A stretch of DNA of 42,093 nucleotides, from the NCBI RefSeq assembly GCF_002910905.1, contig NZ_NEUE01000304.1:27308-69400 (forward strand), in the 5' to 3' direction. The notes under the pieces are model-generated. The model was not told the DNA's origin. It made no database searches and saw nothing but the letters and a program-made list of their open reading frames with translations. The position numbers and the translations under genes were made by a program. Source of the DNA: Streptomyces sp. SM11. GTDB lineage: Bacteria; Actinomycetota; Actinomycetes; Streptomycetales; Streptomycetaceae. Below, one piece after another: positions 24,345-32,377 of this stretch (positions within the stretch are counted from its first letter, which is position 1; each line of letters begins with the position of its first letter).

Positions 24345-25697
24345 ATGTCGGACCTGTCCACGGTGATCGAGGTTGCGGGGGCCTTATCGGCTGCCGGTGG
24401 CCTCGGTTACGCGAAGGCCCGGTCTCCTCGGGTGTTCTGGTCGCTGGTCGGTGCTCCGGCCGCGCGGGTGCGGTTCACGCTCACGTACCGGGCGACGATG
24501 GATGTGTGCGGGCTGACGGTCCAGCCTTCCCGTCTGCGGGCGTTCATGGTCCGCAACCTGGCCCGCCGCCAGGATGTCCAGCCGGTTCCCCCGCAGGTCC
24601 GCCGCGTCCGCTACTCGACCACAGGGATGCGGGCTATCCTTCGCCTTCCCGCCGGTCTGGAGCCCGCCGACGTGGCCGCTGCATCGGAACGGTTGCGGCA
24701 CGCCTGGGGCGTTCACTCGGTGCATGTGGTGGAGGTGAAGCCGGGGTTCGTGGAACTGCGGATGACCGGCTATGACGTGCTGCGCCGGGTGAAGATACCG
24801 CGCCGCCTGCCCCGCAAGCTGCTCGCTGGTCCGCTGGTTGTGCCGGTGGCTCTGCGGGAGGACGGTACGGCGTTCGTGCGGGACTACCAGAAGATCCCGC
24901 ACTCCCTGACGTTGGGTGCGAACCAGTCGGGCAAGTCGATGTATCAGCGCAACCTCGTCTCCGGCCTCGCGAAGCTCCCGGTCGGCCTGGTCGGGATCGA
25001 CTGCAAGCGCGGGGTCGAGCAGCGCGGTTACGCGCCCCGCCTCTCCGCCCTCGCCATCACCCCCGATGAGGCGTCCGGCCTGCTGGAAGCCCTTGTGGGC
25101 GAGATGGAAGAGCGCTTCGACGTCCTCAGTGACCACGGTGTTTCGGACCTGTGGGGTCTGCCTGCTGCGGTGCGGCCGGTGCCGCTGGTGGTGCTGGTGG
25201 ATGAGGTCGCGGAACTCTTCCTCGTCTCGGCCAAGAAGGATGAGGACCGGCGGGACCGGATGGTGATGCACATGATCCGGCTCGCGCAGATGGCCCGCGC
25301 GGTCGGCATCTATCTGGAGGTCTGCGGGCAGCGCTTCGGCTCCGACCTCGGCAAGGGCGCCACCATGCTCCGCGCCCAGCTCACCGGCCGTGTCGTCCAC
25401 CGCGTCAACGACAAGCAGACCGCCGACATGGGCCTGGGCGACATCGCCCCCGACGCCGTGTTCGCCGTGACCACCATCGCCCCCGACCGCCCCGGCGTCG
25501 CCGTGGCCGGGGACTCCTCGGGTGGCTGGTCCCGCATCCGCACCCCCGCCATGACCCCGGCCGAAGCCGTCGCCATCTGCCGGGAGTACGCGCACCTCAC
25601 CCCGCAGATTGCCGCTCTGGCACCGTTCCGGCCGGCCGTTTCCGCCGCCCCGGCCCCGGGCTCCCCGCTCCTCAAGCCCCGCCCGGCAACCAGCTAA
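24345..25697 (+). CDS. traB: FtsK/SpoIIIE-type DNA translocase, conjugal transfer protein TraB/TraSA
   Basis: A 450-residue motor that moves double-stranded DNA between Streptomyces hyphae. Walker A is GANQSGKS (residues 191-198) and Walker B is LVVLVDEV (281-288). The conserved FtsK region EVCGQRFGSDLGKG and TGRVVHRVNDKQTADMGLGD follow. The N-terminal part (1-150) is a variable multimer and membrane-association region, with only a weak hydrophobic start. The C-terminus (about 395-450) would contain the DNA-recognition winged helix in longer homologues and is short here. A single TraB suffices for transfer in this plasmid class. Translation is probably coupled to the pra-like gene. Confidence 0.92.
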   Translation: MSDLSTVIEVAGALSAAGGLGYAKARSPRVFWSLVGAPAARVRFTLTYRATMDVCGLTVQPSRLRAFMVRNLARRQDVQPVPPQVRRVRYSTTGMRAILRLPAGLEPADVAAASERLRHAWGVHSVHVVEVKPGFVELRMTGYDVLRRVKIPRRLPRKLLAGPLVVPVALREDGTAFVRDYQKIPHSLTLGANQSGKSMYQRNLVSGLAKLPVGLVGIDCKRGVEQRGYAPRLSALAITPDEASGLLEALVGEMEERFDVLSDHGVSDLWGLPAAVRPVPLVVLVDEVAELFLVSAKKDEDRRDRMVMHMIRLAQMARAVGIYLEVCGQRFGSDLGKGATMLRAQLTGRVVHRVNDKQTADMGLGDIAPDAVFAVTTIAPDRPGVAVAGDSSGGWSRIRTPAMTPAEAVAICREYAHLTPQIAALAPFRPAVSAAPAPGSPLLKPRPATS

Positions 25698-25719
25698 ATC
25701 CCCACCCTGCACGGCCAGT

Positions 25720-25740
25720 TGGCGTGACTGTCTCACGCCA
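25720..25740 (+). terminator. Hairpin after traB
   Basis: TGGCGTGA-5-TCACGCCA, a perfect 8-bp stem, in the 87-base gap between traB and the next small gene. It could attenuate transcription into the spd genes. Confidence 0.5.
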
Positions 25741-25784
25741 GGTCCCTACCCCGCCCATGCCCGGAACCGGAAGGAACCACCGCC

Positions 25785-25988
25785 ATGGCCACCCAACGGA
25801 CCACCACCAAACCCCCGAAGAACCCCGCCCCCACCCCCGCCCCGGTCGAACCGGCGACGTGCCAGCCGTGCGGCGGGACCGGAAACGTCCCCGTCACGGT
25901 GCGGGTCGGACGCAAGCGCCGCCCGGTCGGCCAGCAGGACGGCCTCTGCCTCAACTGCCTGGGCTCCGGCACCAACCCCGACGCCTGA
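25785..25988 (+). CDS. 67-residue protein with two CxxCxGxG zinc motifs
   Basis: After a Pro/Thr-rich N-terminus come CQPCGGTGN (near residue 26) and CLNCLGSGT (near residue 55), two copies of the DnaJ-type zinc-finger motif, enough for one zinc site. No J domain is present. AAGGAA lies 11 bases before ATG 25785. It stands between traB and spdB. A related small protein is at 27415. Function unknown; DNA or protein binding during transfer is only a guess. Confidence 0.75.
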   Translation: MATQRTTTKPPKNPAPTPAPVEPATCQPCGGTGNVPVTVRVGRKRRPVGQQDGLCLNCLGSGTNPDA

Positions 25989-26067
25989 CCCCCTTGCCCC
26001 GGTGCCGGGCGGTGAACCCCGTGTCCCGCCCGGCCCCGGCCCCGCCCCCTCGAAAGGAGGTGAACCC

Positions 26068-26757
26068 GTGTCCCGCATCCGAATCGACGCCGTACTCATC
26101 CAAGCCGTCATCGCCGGTGCCCTGTCCTTCGCCCACCTGCACGACCTGGCCGCAGCCGCCGGACAAGACGGCTGGAAAGCCTGGGCCTACCCCGTCAGCG
26201 TCGACCTGCTCCTCGTCGCCGCCTGGCGCCGCATGCGCACCACCGCGGACAACCGCGCCGCCTGGGCCTGGTTCATCATCGCCCTCACGGCCTCGCTCGG
26301 TGCGAACGTCGCCACCGCCGGACTCCTCGACCTCGATGACGTTCCCGCCTGGCTGCGCATCCTCGTCGCCGGATGGCCCGCCCTCGCCTTCCTCGGCGGC
26401 ACCCTCCTCGTCCACAGCCCCCAGGCCGCACCGACCGAGACCGCGCCCGTCACCGCGGCAACGCTGCCCGCCCCTTCCGAGCCCGAACCGGCCCCAGATG
26501 TGACGGTGGAGCGCGATCCCGAACCGGCGGCTCCCGAACTGCCGCCCGCTTCTGCTCCTGAGGAAGCCGCGGCGCCTGCTCCGGTTCCGGTGTCCGCTCC
26601 GGCCGCGGCCGTTCCTCCGGCCCTTCTGGACCATGCCCGGAAGCTCGCCGACTCCCACCAGGCCACCACCGGAAGCCGGATCGACTCCGCCACCCTCCGC
26701 GCCCGCCTCGGCGTCCCCGCACCCCTCGCAGACGCCATTACCGCCCAACTCGCCTAA
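26068..26757 (+). CDS. Spread protein SpdB-like, DUF2637
   Basis: A 229-residue membrane protein. The DUF2637 region has four helices (about residues 7-27, 38-52, 66-87 and 95-113), with ALSFAHLHDLAA and YPVSVDLLLVAAWRR typical of the family. A Pro/Ala/Glu-rich linker (about 118-185) leads to a small helical C-terminus (HARKLADSHQATTGSRID, then ATLRARLG), which resembles a DNA-binding helical element. Spd proteins help a transferred plasmid cross septa and spread in the recipient mycelium. GTG 26068 follows AAAGGAGGTGA at seven bases. The last residue is followed 20 bases later by the next small gene. Confidence 0.87.
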   Translation: MSRIRIDAVLIQAVIAGALSFAHLHDLAAAAGQDGWKAWAYPVSVDLLLVAAWRRMRTTADNRAAWAWFIIALTASLGANVATAGLLDLDDVPAWLRILVAGWPALAFLGGTLLVHSPQAAPTETAPVTAATLPAPSEPEPAPDVTVERDPEPAAPELPPASAPEEAAAPAPVPVSAPAAAVPPALLDHARKLADSHQATTGSRIDSATLRARLGVPAPLADAITAQLA

Positions 26758-26777
26758 CCCATAAGGAGGTTCATGTC

Positions 26778-26966
26778 ATGGCGCGCCCGAATCGCTTCAC
26801 GAACGTGCTCCGCGTCGGCCCCGTTCAGGTCGGCACCCACCACGACGGCCGCGGCCGGACGAAGCACACCGCCGCCTGCACCGCACCCGGCTGCAACTTC
26901 TCCGTCGACTACGACAACCGCTCCGCCGCCGAACTCGCCGCCCGCACTCACCGCTGCAACCCCTGA
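26778..26966 (+). CDS. Small mobile-element transfer protein
   Basis: A 62-residue protein with VGPVQVGTHHDGRGRTKHTAAC and then CTAPGCNF and HRCNP, so a Cys/Cys/His/Cys zinc site is likely. Near-identical small proteins are annotated as mobile element transfer proteins (Spd group) in Streptomyces AICEs and plasmids. AAGGAGG lies eight bases before ATG 26778. It belongs to the spd operon. Confidence 0.82.
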   Translation: MARPNRFTNVLRVGPVQVGTHHDGRGRTKHTAACTAPGCNFSVDYDNRSAAELAARTHRCNP

Positions 26967-26981
26967 CAGGAGGCCCCGCCC

Positions 26982-27323
26982 GTGTTCACCCCGAAGATCC
27001 CGCCCCCGGACACCGCACCCACCCCGGGCACGTCCCTCGTCCAGCCGCTCACCGGCATCACCCACACCCCGGCCTGCACCTGCCACCACAACCCCAGCGT
27101 CACCCCGGCTCCGGCGCCCATCCCGGCTGCTCCGGTCTCCCGGCCGGCCGTTCAGCTCACCCCGGGATCGCTCTTCGTCGCCGCCGCGGGCGGGACCGCC
27201 ATGGTCCTGATCATCGGCACGGTCCTCGTCTCCATGCTCCTCGCGACCGCGATCACCGCCGCGTCCGTCGCGATCTGCGCCGTGGTCCTGCGCTCGCTGC
27301 TCAACCGCCCGAACAACCGCTGA
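26982..27323 (+). CDS. SpdD-like spread protein
   Basis: A 113-residue protein. The N-terminal half is Pro/Thr-rich with CTCHH near residue 33; the C-terminal half has a long hydrophobic stretch of one or two helices (about residues 63-105: LFVAAAGGTAMVLIIGTVLV), ending LLNRPNNR. This matches SpdD of pSAM2-like elements. GTG 26982 follows AGGAGG. It is 15 bases after the previous gene. Confidence 0.82.
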   Translation: MFTPKIPPPDTAPTPGTSLVQPLTGITHTPACTCHHNPSVTPAPAPIPAAPVSRPAVQLTPGSLFVAAAGGTAMVLIIGTVLVSMLLATAITAASVAICAVVLRSLLNRPNNR

Positions 27324-27414
27324 CAGCCCCCGGGGCGGCCTCAACCGCCAAGTTTCCGCCGCCCCGGGCGCCCAACCCATCCAGATCCAACGGACCCGAA
27401 AGGGAGACCCCATC

Positions 27415-27600
27415 ATGCCCCAGCACACCCCGCCCCGGCCGATCTGCGGCCACTGCGACGGCTTCCCCACCGTCACCATCACCACCGGCACCCGCACCCC
27501 CGACGGGCAGCGCCAGACCATCACCGCCCACTGCCCCGCCTGCCACGGCACCGGCCACACCACCACCCCCGCCCGCGCCCACACCCGGATCGGGGCCTGA
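27415..27600 (+). CDS. 61-residue protein with paired CxxC motifs
   Basis: CGHCDGFPT near residue 11 and CPACHGTGH near residue 40 form a DnaJ-type zinc knuckle like that of the protein at 25785. The tail is rich in Thr, Ala and Arg. AAAGGGAG precedes ATG 27415. Function unknown. The 91 bases before it, after spdD, hold nothing recognised. Confidence 0.72.
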   Translation: MPQHTPPRPICGHCDGFPTVTITTGTRTPDGQRQTITAHCPACHGTGHTTTPARAHTRIGA

Positions 27601-27605
27601 GCGCC

Positions 27606-27800
27606 ATGGCCGACCTTTCCCCCACCGCGGACCGCCCCGGCCTCCACGTCAGCAAGCCCTCTCCGAACGCCCCGGCCACCGGCTCGGCTGTCTGCCACTG
27701 CGGTGCCAAGGCCACCGCCACGGGCGACAGCCAGGTCAAGGCCCTGGTCGACGGCTACACCGCGAACCACGGTTCCGCGCACGGCCGGGCGGGACGCTGA
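27606..27800 (+). CDS. 64-residue hypothetical AICE protein
   Basis: A short protein with AVCHCGAKATATG near residue 29 and a His-containing end (YTANHGSAHGRAGR), possibly a small metal-binding fold. It lies five bases after the previous gene and its stop is two bases before rep, so it is probably translated in the same operon. No family recognised. Confidence 0.65.
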   Translation: MADLSPTADRPGLHVSKPSPNAPATGSAVCHCGAKATATGDSQVKALVDGYTANHGSAHGRAGR

Positions 27801-27802
27801 CC

Positions 27803-29206
27803 ATGACCACCGCTGCTACTGCGGCGGGCCTGGACCCGGCCACCCTGGGCGATCTGCTCCGGGTGGTCGGGTCTCCCGGCTTCGACCGCCTCACCGAACA
27901 ACTCCGCCGCACCGGAGGCTGCTCCCAGCCCATCCACCTCACCGGCGCCACCAAAACCATCGACCGGGCCACCGGCACCCTGCTCCACCACTACTCCACG
28001 GACACCGAGCCCGGGGGCCGGTTACGGATCGCCTGCGGCAACCGCCGCGCCTCCCGCTGCCCCGCCTGCGCCTGGACCTACGCAGGCGACACCTACCACC
28101 TCATCCGAGCCGGACTCACCGGCGACCCCGACAAGGGCACCCCGACCACGATCCGGGATCACCCTCGGGTCTTCGCCACGCTGACGGCCCCCTCGTTCGG
28201 CCCGGTCCACAACCGACCTGGCAACCGTCCCTGCCGCTGCGGTATTCGGCACCCGGAGGACGCGCCGGAGCTGGGCACGCCGCTCGACCTGGATACGTAC
28301 GACTACGCGGGGGCGGTGCTGTGGAACAACCACGCCTCCGACCTCTGGCGCTACTTCACGATCTACCTCCGCCGGGAGATCGCCCGCCGCGCCGGACTCA
28401 CCCAGAAGGAAGCCCGGCAGCAGTCCAAGGTGTCCTTCGGCAAGGTCGCGGAGTACCAGAAGCGCGGGGCCGTGCACTTCCACGCGGTGATCCGCTTCGA
28501 CGGACCCGACGGCCCGGACACCCCGCCCCCGGCCTGGGCCACCCTCGGCCTCCTGGACGACGCGATCCGCGCCGCCGCCGCCCGGGTTGAGGTCCTCGTG
28601 CCGGCCGTTCCGGAAGCCGGGATCACGGACGGCTGGACGCTGCGGTGGGGCACGCAGCTCGACGTGCAGCCCATCGGCGCGTTCGGCAACGGCGAAGACC
28701 TCACCGAACAAGCCGTCGCCTCCTACGTAGCCAAGTACGCCACCAAAGCCGCCGAGACCACCGGGACCGTGGACCACCGGGTCGGCAACAAGGAAGCGCT
28801 CGTCCTCCTCGACGTGCCCGAGCATCCGCGTCGGCTGATTGAAGCGTGCCTGGACCTGCATCACGCCTACCCGGAACGCAAGCTCCGCGACTGGGCTCAC
28901 ATGCTCGGCTTCCGCGGCCACTTCTCCACCAAGTCCCGGGCCTACTCCACCACCCTCGGAGCCCTCCGACAGGTCCGCGCCGACTACCGCGCCGCCGAGC
29001 AACGAGCCGCCCTCGGCCTCCCGGATCCGGACGACCACCCGGAGGCCACCACGCTCACGCTCGCGCACTGGGCCTACGCCGGGAACGGCCACACCCCCGG
29101 CGAATCGTGGCTCGCCGCCAACATCCACCGCGACATCCAACACAACCGCGAAACCGCCCGCGAACACCGCCTCAGCGCCGCCCTGACCACAGAGGAGACG
29201 TGGTGA
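27803..29206 (+). CDS. repSA: RepSA-type rolling-circle replication initiator
   Basis: A 467-residue HUH endonuclease that nicks the double-strand origin and starts rolling-circle replication. Motif 1 is FATLTAP (residues 124-130), motif 2 (HUH) HFHAVI (225-230), and motif 3 YVAKYATK (308-315) with catalytic Tyr308 and/or Tyr312. A zinc-binding segment CGNRRASRCPAC (78-89) and another, CRCG, near 144 are typical. The C-terminal part (about 360-467) is an Arg-rich DNA-binding region. The stop overlaps the xis start as GTGA, so rep, xis and int are coupled as in pSAM2. The symbol is by family. Confidence 0.92.
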   Translation: MTTAATAAGLDPATLGDLLRVVGSPGFDRLTEQLRRTGGCSQPIHLTGATKTIDRATGTLLHHYSTDTEPGGRLRIACGNRRASRCPACAWTYAGDTYHLIRAGLTGDPDKGTPTTIRDHPRVFATLTAPSFGPVHNRPGNRPCRCGIRHPEDAPELGTPLDLDTYDYAGAVLWNNHASDLWRYFTIYLRREIARRAGLTQKEARQQSKVSFGKVAEYQKRGAVHFHAVIRFDGPDGPDTPPPAWATLGLLDDAIRAAAARVEVLVPAVPEAGITDGWTLRWGTQLDVQPIGAFGNGEDLTEQAVASYVAKYATKAAETTGTVDHRVGNKEALVLLDVPEHPRRLIEACLDLHHAYPERKLRDWAHMLGFRGHFSTKSRAYSTTLGALRQVRADYRAAEQRAALGLPDPDDHPEATTLTLAHWAYAGNGHTPGESWLAANIHRDIQHNRETAREHRLSAALTTEETW

Positions 29207-29409
29207 CCATGGAACGTTTGTTGACCGTGCAGCAAGCAGCCGAAGCGCTCGGTACCGGAGTGCGGTTCGCCCGTCGCCTCATCGAGGAACGGCGCATCAC
29301 CTTCGTGAAGGTCGGCCGACACGTCCGAATCCCGGAAACGGCCCTGGCCTCCTTCATCACTGAGCACACCGTCGAGCCGATCGTCACGACCTACCGGAGG
29401 GCCGCCTGA
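29203..29409 (+). CDS. xis: Excisionase, MerR-like helix-turn-helix
   Basis: A 68-residue protein (66 if ATG 29209 is used) with a winged helix-turn-helix of the excisionase type: LLTVQQAAEALGTGVRFARRLIEERR, then VKVGRHVRIPETALASFI. It directs the integrase towards excision. GTG 29203 is chosen because it overlaps the rep stop and lies five bases after GAGGAG; ATG 29209 is 11 bases away. The stop shares one base with the int start. Confidence 0.9.
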   Translation: MTMERLLTVQQAAEALGTGVRFARRLIEERRITFVKVGRHVRIPETALASFITEHTVEPIVTTYRRAA

Positions 29410-30587
29410 TGGCTGGAAGGCGCAAGTCCCGCCGAAACTTCGGCCGCATTCGGAAGCTGCCTTCCGGGCGCTTCCAGGCACGCTACCCGGGCCCTGACGG
29501 TGTCCTCCGGCCTGCTGACCGTACGTTCGCCACGACCACGGACGCAGGGCGTTGGCTCGACAAGAAGCGCATCGAGATCGAAGAGGGCCGCTGGCTCGAT
29601 CCCGCCGAAGGGCAGACCACCGTGCGCGACTGGTCCGCTCGGTGGCTCGCTGCCGTCTCTCCGCAGCTCAAGCACAAGACCCAAGCTACGTACCGATCGC
29701 TGATCAACTCGCTGATCAATCCGGCGCTCGGGGACCGAGAGCTGTCGAGTCTGCGACCGATCACGATCGCGGAATGGGTCGGCTCTATGCGCACCAAGGG
29801 ACTCAGCGCCTCGCGCATCCGCCAGGCGTACCGGGTGCTCTCCCAGATCATGCGTTCGGCCGTGGACAACGACATGATCTCCGTGACGCCGTGCCGTGGC
29901 GTGAAGCTCCCCAGGATGCCCCAGACCGAGCCGCACATTCTGACGCCGTTGGAAGCGTCGCGAGTGGTGAGAAGTTCAGCCAAGCCCCATGACCTGCTGA
30001 TCGCGCTTCTTGCCTATGCGGGCCTTCGTGTCGGGGAGGCGTTCGCCCTCCGTCGGGTCGATATCGACCTGGTCGACGGATTCGTCCTCGTGGATGAGAA
30101 CCTGGCCGAAGCCAACGGCAAGCTCGTCTTCGACACCCCGAAGTCGCATCAGAAGCGGCTTATCCGCATCGGCCCAACTCTCGCCAAGAAGATCGGGAAG
30201 TACCTGGACGCCCTTCCTGGCGGGGATGAGGCGCTTCTGTTCACCACGCCCGGTGGCAAGCCGTTGCGGTACAACCAGTGGCGTAAGGCGTACTTCGACC
30301 CTGCCGTGTCGGCTGCCGGGCTGAGCGACGTGACCCCGCACGATCTTCGCGCCTCGCATGGGACCTGGGTTGCTGACAAGTACGGCGTCATGACTGCCGC
30401 GCATCGGCTGGGGCACTCGAACGCGAGCGTCACGACCCGGCACTACGCGCGGCCGGTCGCCGGTCGCGATGATCAGGTGGCCGAAGCGTCGGACTCCTGG
30501 CTGAGCGGGCACGATCATAAGCCAGGGGCACGTAGCGGGCACGATGACGATGACGACGGCTCTACCGGCGCTCTCGTACCCGTCTGA
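29409..30587 (+). CDS. int: Tyrosine recombinase, site-specific integrase
   Basis: A 392-residue phage-type integrase. An AP2-like arm-binding N-terminus (about 1-60, RFQARYPGPDG) and a SAM-like core-binding domain (70-160) precede the catalytic domain. Catalytic residues are Arg207 (AGLRVGEAF), Lys245, His311 and Arg314 (HDLRAS), His336 (LGHSNAS) and Tyr346 (TRHYAR), all present. The C-terminal tail has five Asp in a row and lies outside the fold. Its stop is 37 bases from attR, the usual int-att arrangement, which supports tRNA-Ser as its target. Confidence 0.96.
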   Translation: MAGRRKSRRNFGRIRKLPSGRFQARYPGPDGVLRPADRTFATTTDAGRWLDKKRIEIEEGRWLDPAEGQTTVRDWSARWLAAVSPQLKHKTQATYRSLINSLINPALGDRELSSLRPITIAEWVGSMRTKGLSASRIRQAYRVLSQIMRSAVDNDMISVTPCRGVKLPRMPQTEPHILTPLEASRVVRSSAKPHDLLIALLAYAGLRVGEAFALRRVDIDLVDGFVLVDENLAEANGKLVFDTPKSHQKRLIRIGPTLAKKIGKYLDALPGGDEALLFTTPGGKPLRYNQWRKAYFDPAVSAAGLSDVTPHDLRASHGTWVADKYGVMTAAHRLGHSNASVTTRHYARPVAGRDDQVAEASDSWLSGHDHKPGARSGHDDDDDGSTGALVPV

Positions 30588-30624
30588 CCTGCGGCGGAGA
30601 TCTCACCGCCCATGATCAGCGAAA

Positions 30625-30683
30625 GGTCTTGAAAACCGTCGTGGCAGCGATGTCACCGTGGGTTCAAATCCCACACCCACCGC
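30625..30683 (+). repeat. attR, second copy of the 59-bp repeat
   Basis: Identical to 21230-21288. It is the 3' part of tRNA-Ser (anticodon stem to discriminator) displaced by the insertion and cannot form a tRNA alone. Confidence 0.95.
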
Positions 30684-30690
30684 CAGGTGA

Positions 30691-30723
30691 ACGGCCCTGA
30701 CCAGGAAACTCGGTCGGGGCCGT
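30691..30723 (+). terminator. Native tRNA-Ser terminator, beyond attR
   Basis: ACGGCCCTGACC-9-GGTCGGGGCCGT forms a 12-bp stem with one G-U pair. In the empty site it would follow the tRNA directly. Confidence 0.8.
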
Positions 30724-30791
30724 TCGCGTGTGCGTCGTCCGCCGGGGCGGAGAACCGCCGTCGCGGCGGCACGGCGGACGCGGTCCCGGCG

Positions 30792-31082
30792 TTACCAGGC
30801 CGGGCGTGGGTCCTGGCGTTCCGGTGACAGGTCTGCCGGCACACTGCTGCCCGTGTCCGTTCGCCACAGGTAGCCCGGGCACGGCGCGAACTCGTTGGTG
30901 GGTGGAGCCGGGGAGTGGAAGCGCTGGGTGCGTGGGAGTGGCACCTCAGACAGTTTGCCGTCATGAATCATCCACAGCCCGAAGCAGTCGTCCTCCTCGT
31001 CGTGGATCAGCACCTGCACGTGGCCCGGATCGGGCCAGGGAAGCGATTCGAGGTGTCTGTGGAGGGGGCCGGGCCCCGTCAG
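30792..31082 (-). CDS. Small hypothetical protein coupled to the prim-pol gene
   Basis: Not recognised. The frame from 31082 gives about 96 residues, with HLESLPWPDPGHVQVLI, then HDEEDDCFGLWMIHDGK, which look like a real folded protein, and a Pro-rich end. The only start near the beginning is CTG at 31082, overlapping the prim-pol stop (CTGA); the next is GTG at 31019, which would give 75 residues. The frame upstream of 31082 is antisense-like and overlaps the prim-pol gene. It is the first host gene past the element. Confidence 0.5.
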   Translation of the reverse strand: MTGPGPLHRHLESLPWPDPGHVQVLIHDEEDDCFGLWMIHDGKLSEVPLPRTQRFHSPAPPTNEFAPCPGYLWRTDTGSSVPADLSPERQDPRPAW

Positions 31083-32041
31083 GTCGTGCCGTCCGTCTCC
31101 CCGCTCCGCCCCGATGTCAGCCGTGCCGCCGAGGTGATCGCGGCGCGGGCCTCGTGTTCCGGCAGTCCGGTGCGGACGGCGGCGGCGGTGAGCGCGTCCG
31201 CCAGAGCGTCGCCGAAGCCGTGCTCGTAGGCGCGGCAGGCTGCCCAGAACAGGCGGGTGTTGCGTTGGCCCTCGTGCGCGGCCAGGACGAACTGGATCAG
31301 GCACTCCCCTCGACGGGCTTCAGCGTCCGGTGAGCCGGAGCCCGAGCCGGTGGCCGACCCTCGGCCCGAGCCGGACGCGGTACCCGTGCCCGTGCCTGAC
31401 GTCCGGGGCCCGCGGCCGGGCGGCGGTGTCAGCAGGCGGAGCAGGGCGCGGGGGCAGGGGGCCGGGGTGAGGTGGGCGGTGCCGGGGGCCAGGCGGTAGC
31501 GGCCGTGGGCGGTGACCGAGCCGGGGCCGACCAGATAGCCGCCGCTGCCGCGGATGTCGATGCCCGGGGCGAGGCGGCCGGCGGAGTTGGGGACCGTCGT
31601 GTCGGCGGGGCCGGTCAGCCAGAGGTGGCGGCCGCCGCTCGGGGTGAGCACCGTGACCGTCGGCGGGATGGTGAACAGGTGCTGGAGAGCGAGCTGCCGG
31701 AGCGCGCCCGCCGCATCGCTGCCGTACGCGGGGTCCACGTCCAGGTCGATGCCGATGAGGCGGTGCGGGGTGCGCCCGCAGGCGATGCCGTAGCCGGTTG
31801 CCCGGGGTGCGGCGGCGAAGAGGGCGCGGACGGCCGCGGGGTCGGTGGTGGCGTCGTGCACCCCGTGGCCCGGCAGGCCGCACTCTCCACGGCAGTGTGC
31901 CGGAGGCCGCTCGCCCCGGTGCGGGGAGCGCAGTGCGGGGAGCTTGGTGGCGGAGAGAGGGAAGACAGGGAGGCCGCGCCCGGCGGCGGCCAGGGCGTGG
32001 GCGAGGGCCAGGGTGGGGGTCTGCCGGTCGATGGTGGCCAT
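31079..32041 (-). CDS. Bifunctional DNA primase/polymerase (prim-pol domain)
   Basis: A 320-residue prim-pol-type protein. Residues 1-35 match the start of the fold (ALAHALAAAGRGLPVFPLS); HDATTDPAAVRALF and the catalytic acidic motif LIGIDLDVDPAYGSDA follow, then TPSGGRHLWL and GIDIRGSGGYLVGPGS. The motif is intact, unlike the relative at 14730. A Gly/Ser/Thr repeat linker leads to a small C-terminal helical domain (LIQFVLAAHEGQRNTRLFWAAC) like the PriCT-type extension. No helicase is nearby, so it is not a phage replication module. Start ATG 32041 has only a weak ribosome site. Confidence 0.85.
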   Translation of the reverse strand: MATIDRQTPTLALAHALAAAGRGLPVFPLSATKLPALRSPHRGERPPAHCRGECGLPGHGVHDATTDPAAVRALFAAAPRATGYGIACGRTPHRLIGIDLDVDPAYGSDAAGALRQLALQHLFTIPPTVTVLTPSGGRHLWLTGPADTTVPNSAGRLAPGIDIRGSGGYLVGPGSVTAHGRYRLAPGTAHLTPAPCPRALLRLLTPPPGRGPRTSGTGTGTASGSGRGSATGSGSGSPDAEARRGECLIQFVLAAHEGQRNTRLFWAACRAYEHGFGDALADALTAAAVRTGLPEHEARAAITSAARLTSGRSGETDGTT

Positions 32042-32377
32042 AGGTCCATTCTCGTACGTGCGTTCGAAGAAAGGAAGAGGGGAGTGGTAGGGGCGGGGGT
32101 GAGGTGCCTGGGAGGTTCCGGGTGGCGGAACGCTTCTTCCCGTGCGCCCCAACGCGCCGTCGGGTTCACCTCGCCGACCTGGGCTTTCGCTTGGTGTAGG
32201 AGGTTTATCGGCTCTTCGTCATACGTGAGGGGGAATCGGGCGGTGATGAGGGGTTCGCCGGGGATGTGGTGGGCAACTCTGGTCTCGCGACGTTGTGAAC
32301 AGCACCGGGGTGGCCGGCCAGCTTCCCTGGAACCAGCCGAATATGAAGCCGCAATTCCGCTTCCTGGAGGAAATGAC
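32042..32377. other. 336-base divergent intergenic region
   Basis: Between the prim-pol gene (minus) and the secreted protein gene (plus). It should contain both promoters. I see purine-rich tracts near 32070-32100 and no clear operator, RNA gene or repeat. Confidence 0.4.

Larger units (their letters stand above)
21230..30683 (+). mobile_element. Integrative and conjugative element (AICE, pSAM2/SLP1 type)
   Basis: A 9.45 kb element inserted in the 3' half of tRNA-Ser and bounded by identical 59-bp repeats. All core AICE functions are present and in the usual order: Nudix/KorSA-like control pair, Pra-like protein, FtsK-type TraB, Spd spread proteins, RepSA-type HUH replication initiator, Xis and tyrosine integrase next to attR. 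Family knowledge: such elements excise, replicate by rolling circle and transfer double-stranded DNA between mycelia. Every core gene appears intact, so the element is probably functional. Non-core content is one membrane protein and some very small proteins. The left part (21460-22140) has lower G+C than the rest. Confidence 0.93.

Noticed and set aside
24384..25736. 450-residue minus-strand frame opposite traB
   Set aside because: Exactly antisense to an intact FtsK-type gene. Its His/Arg/Gly-rich translation is the usual artefact of high third-position G+C.
30625..30683. A second tRNA-Ser gene
   Set aside because: Only the 3' part, from the anticodon stem onward, is present; there is no 5' acceptor strand or D arm.
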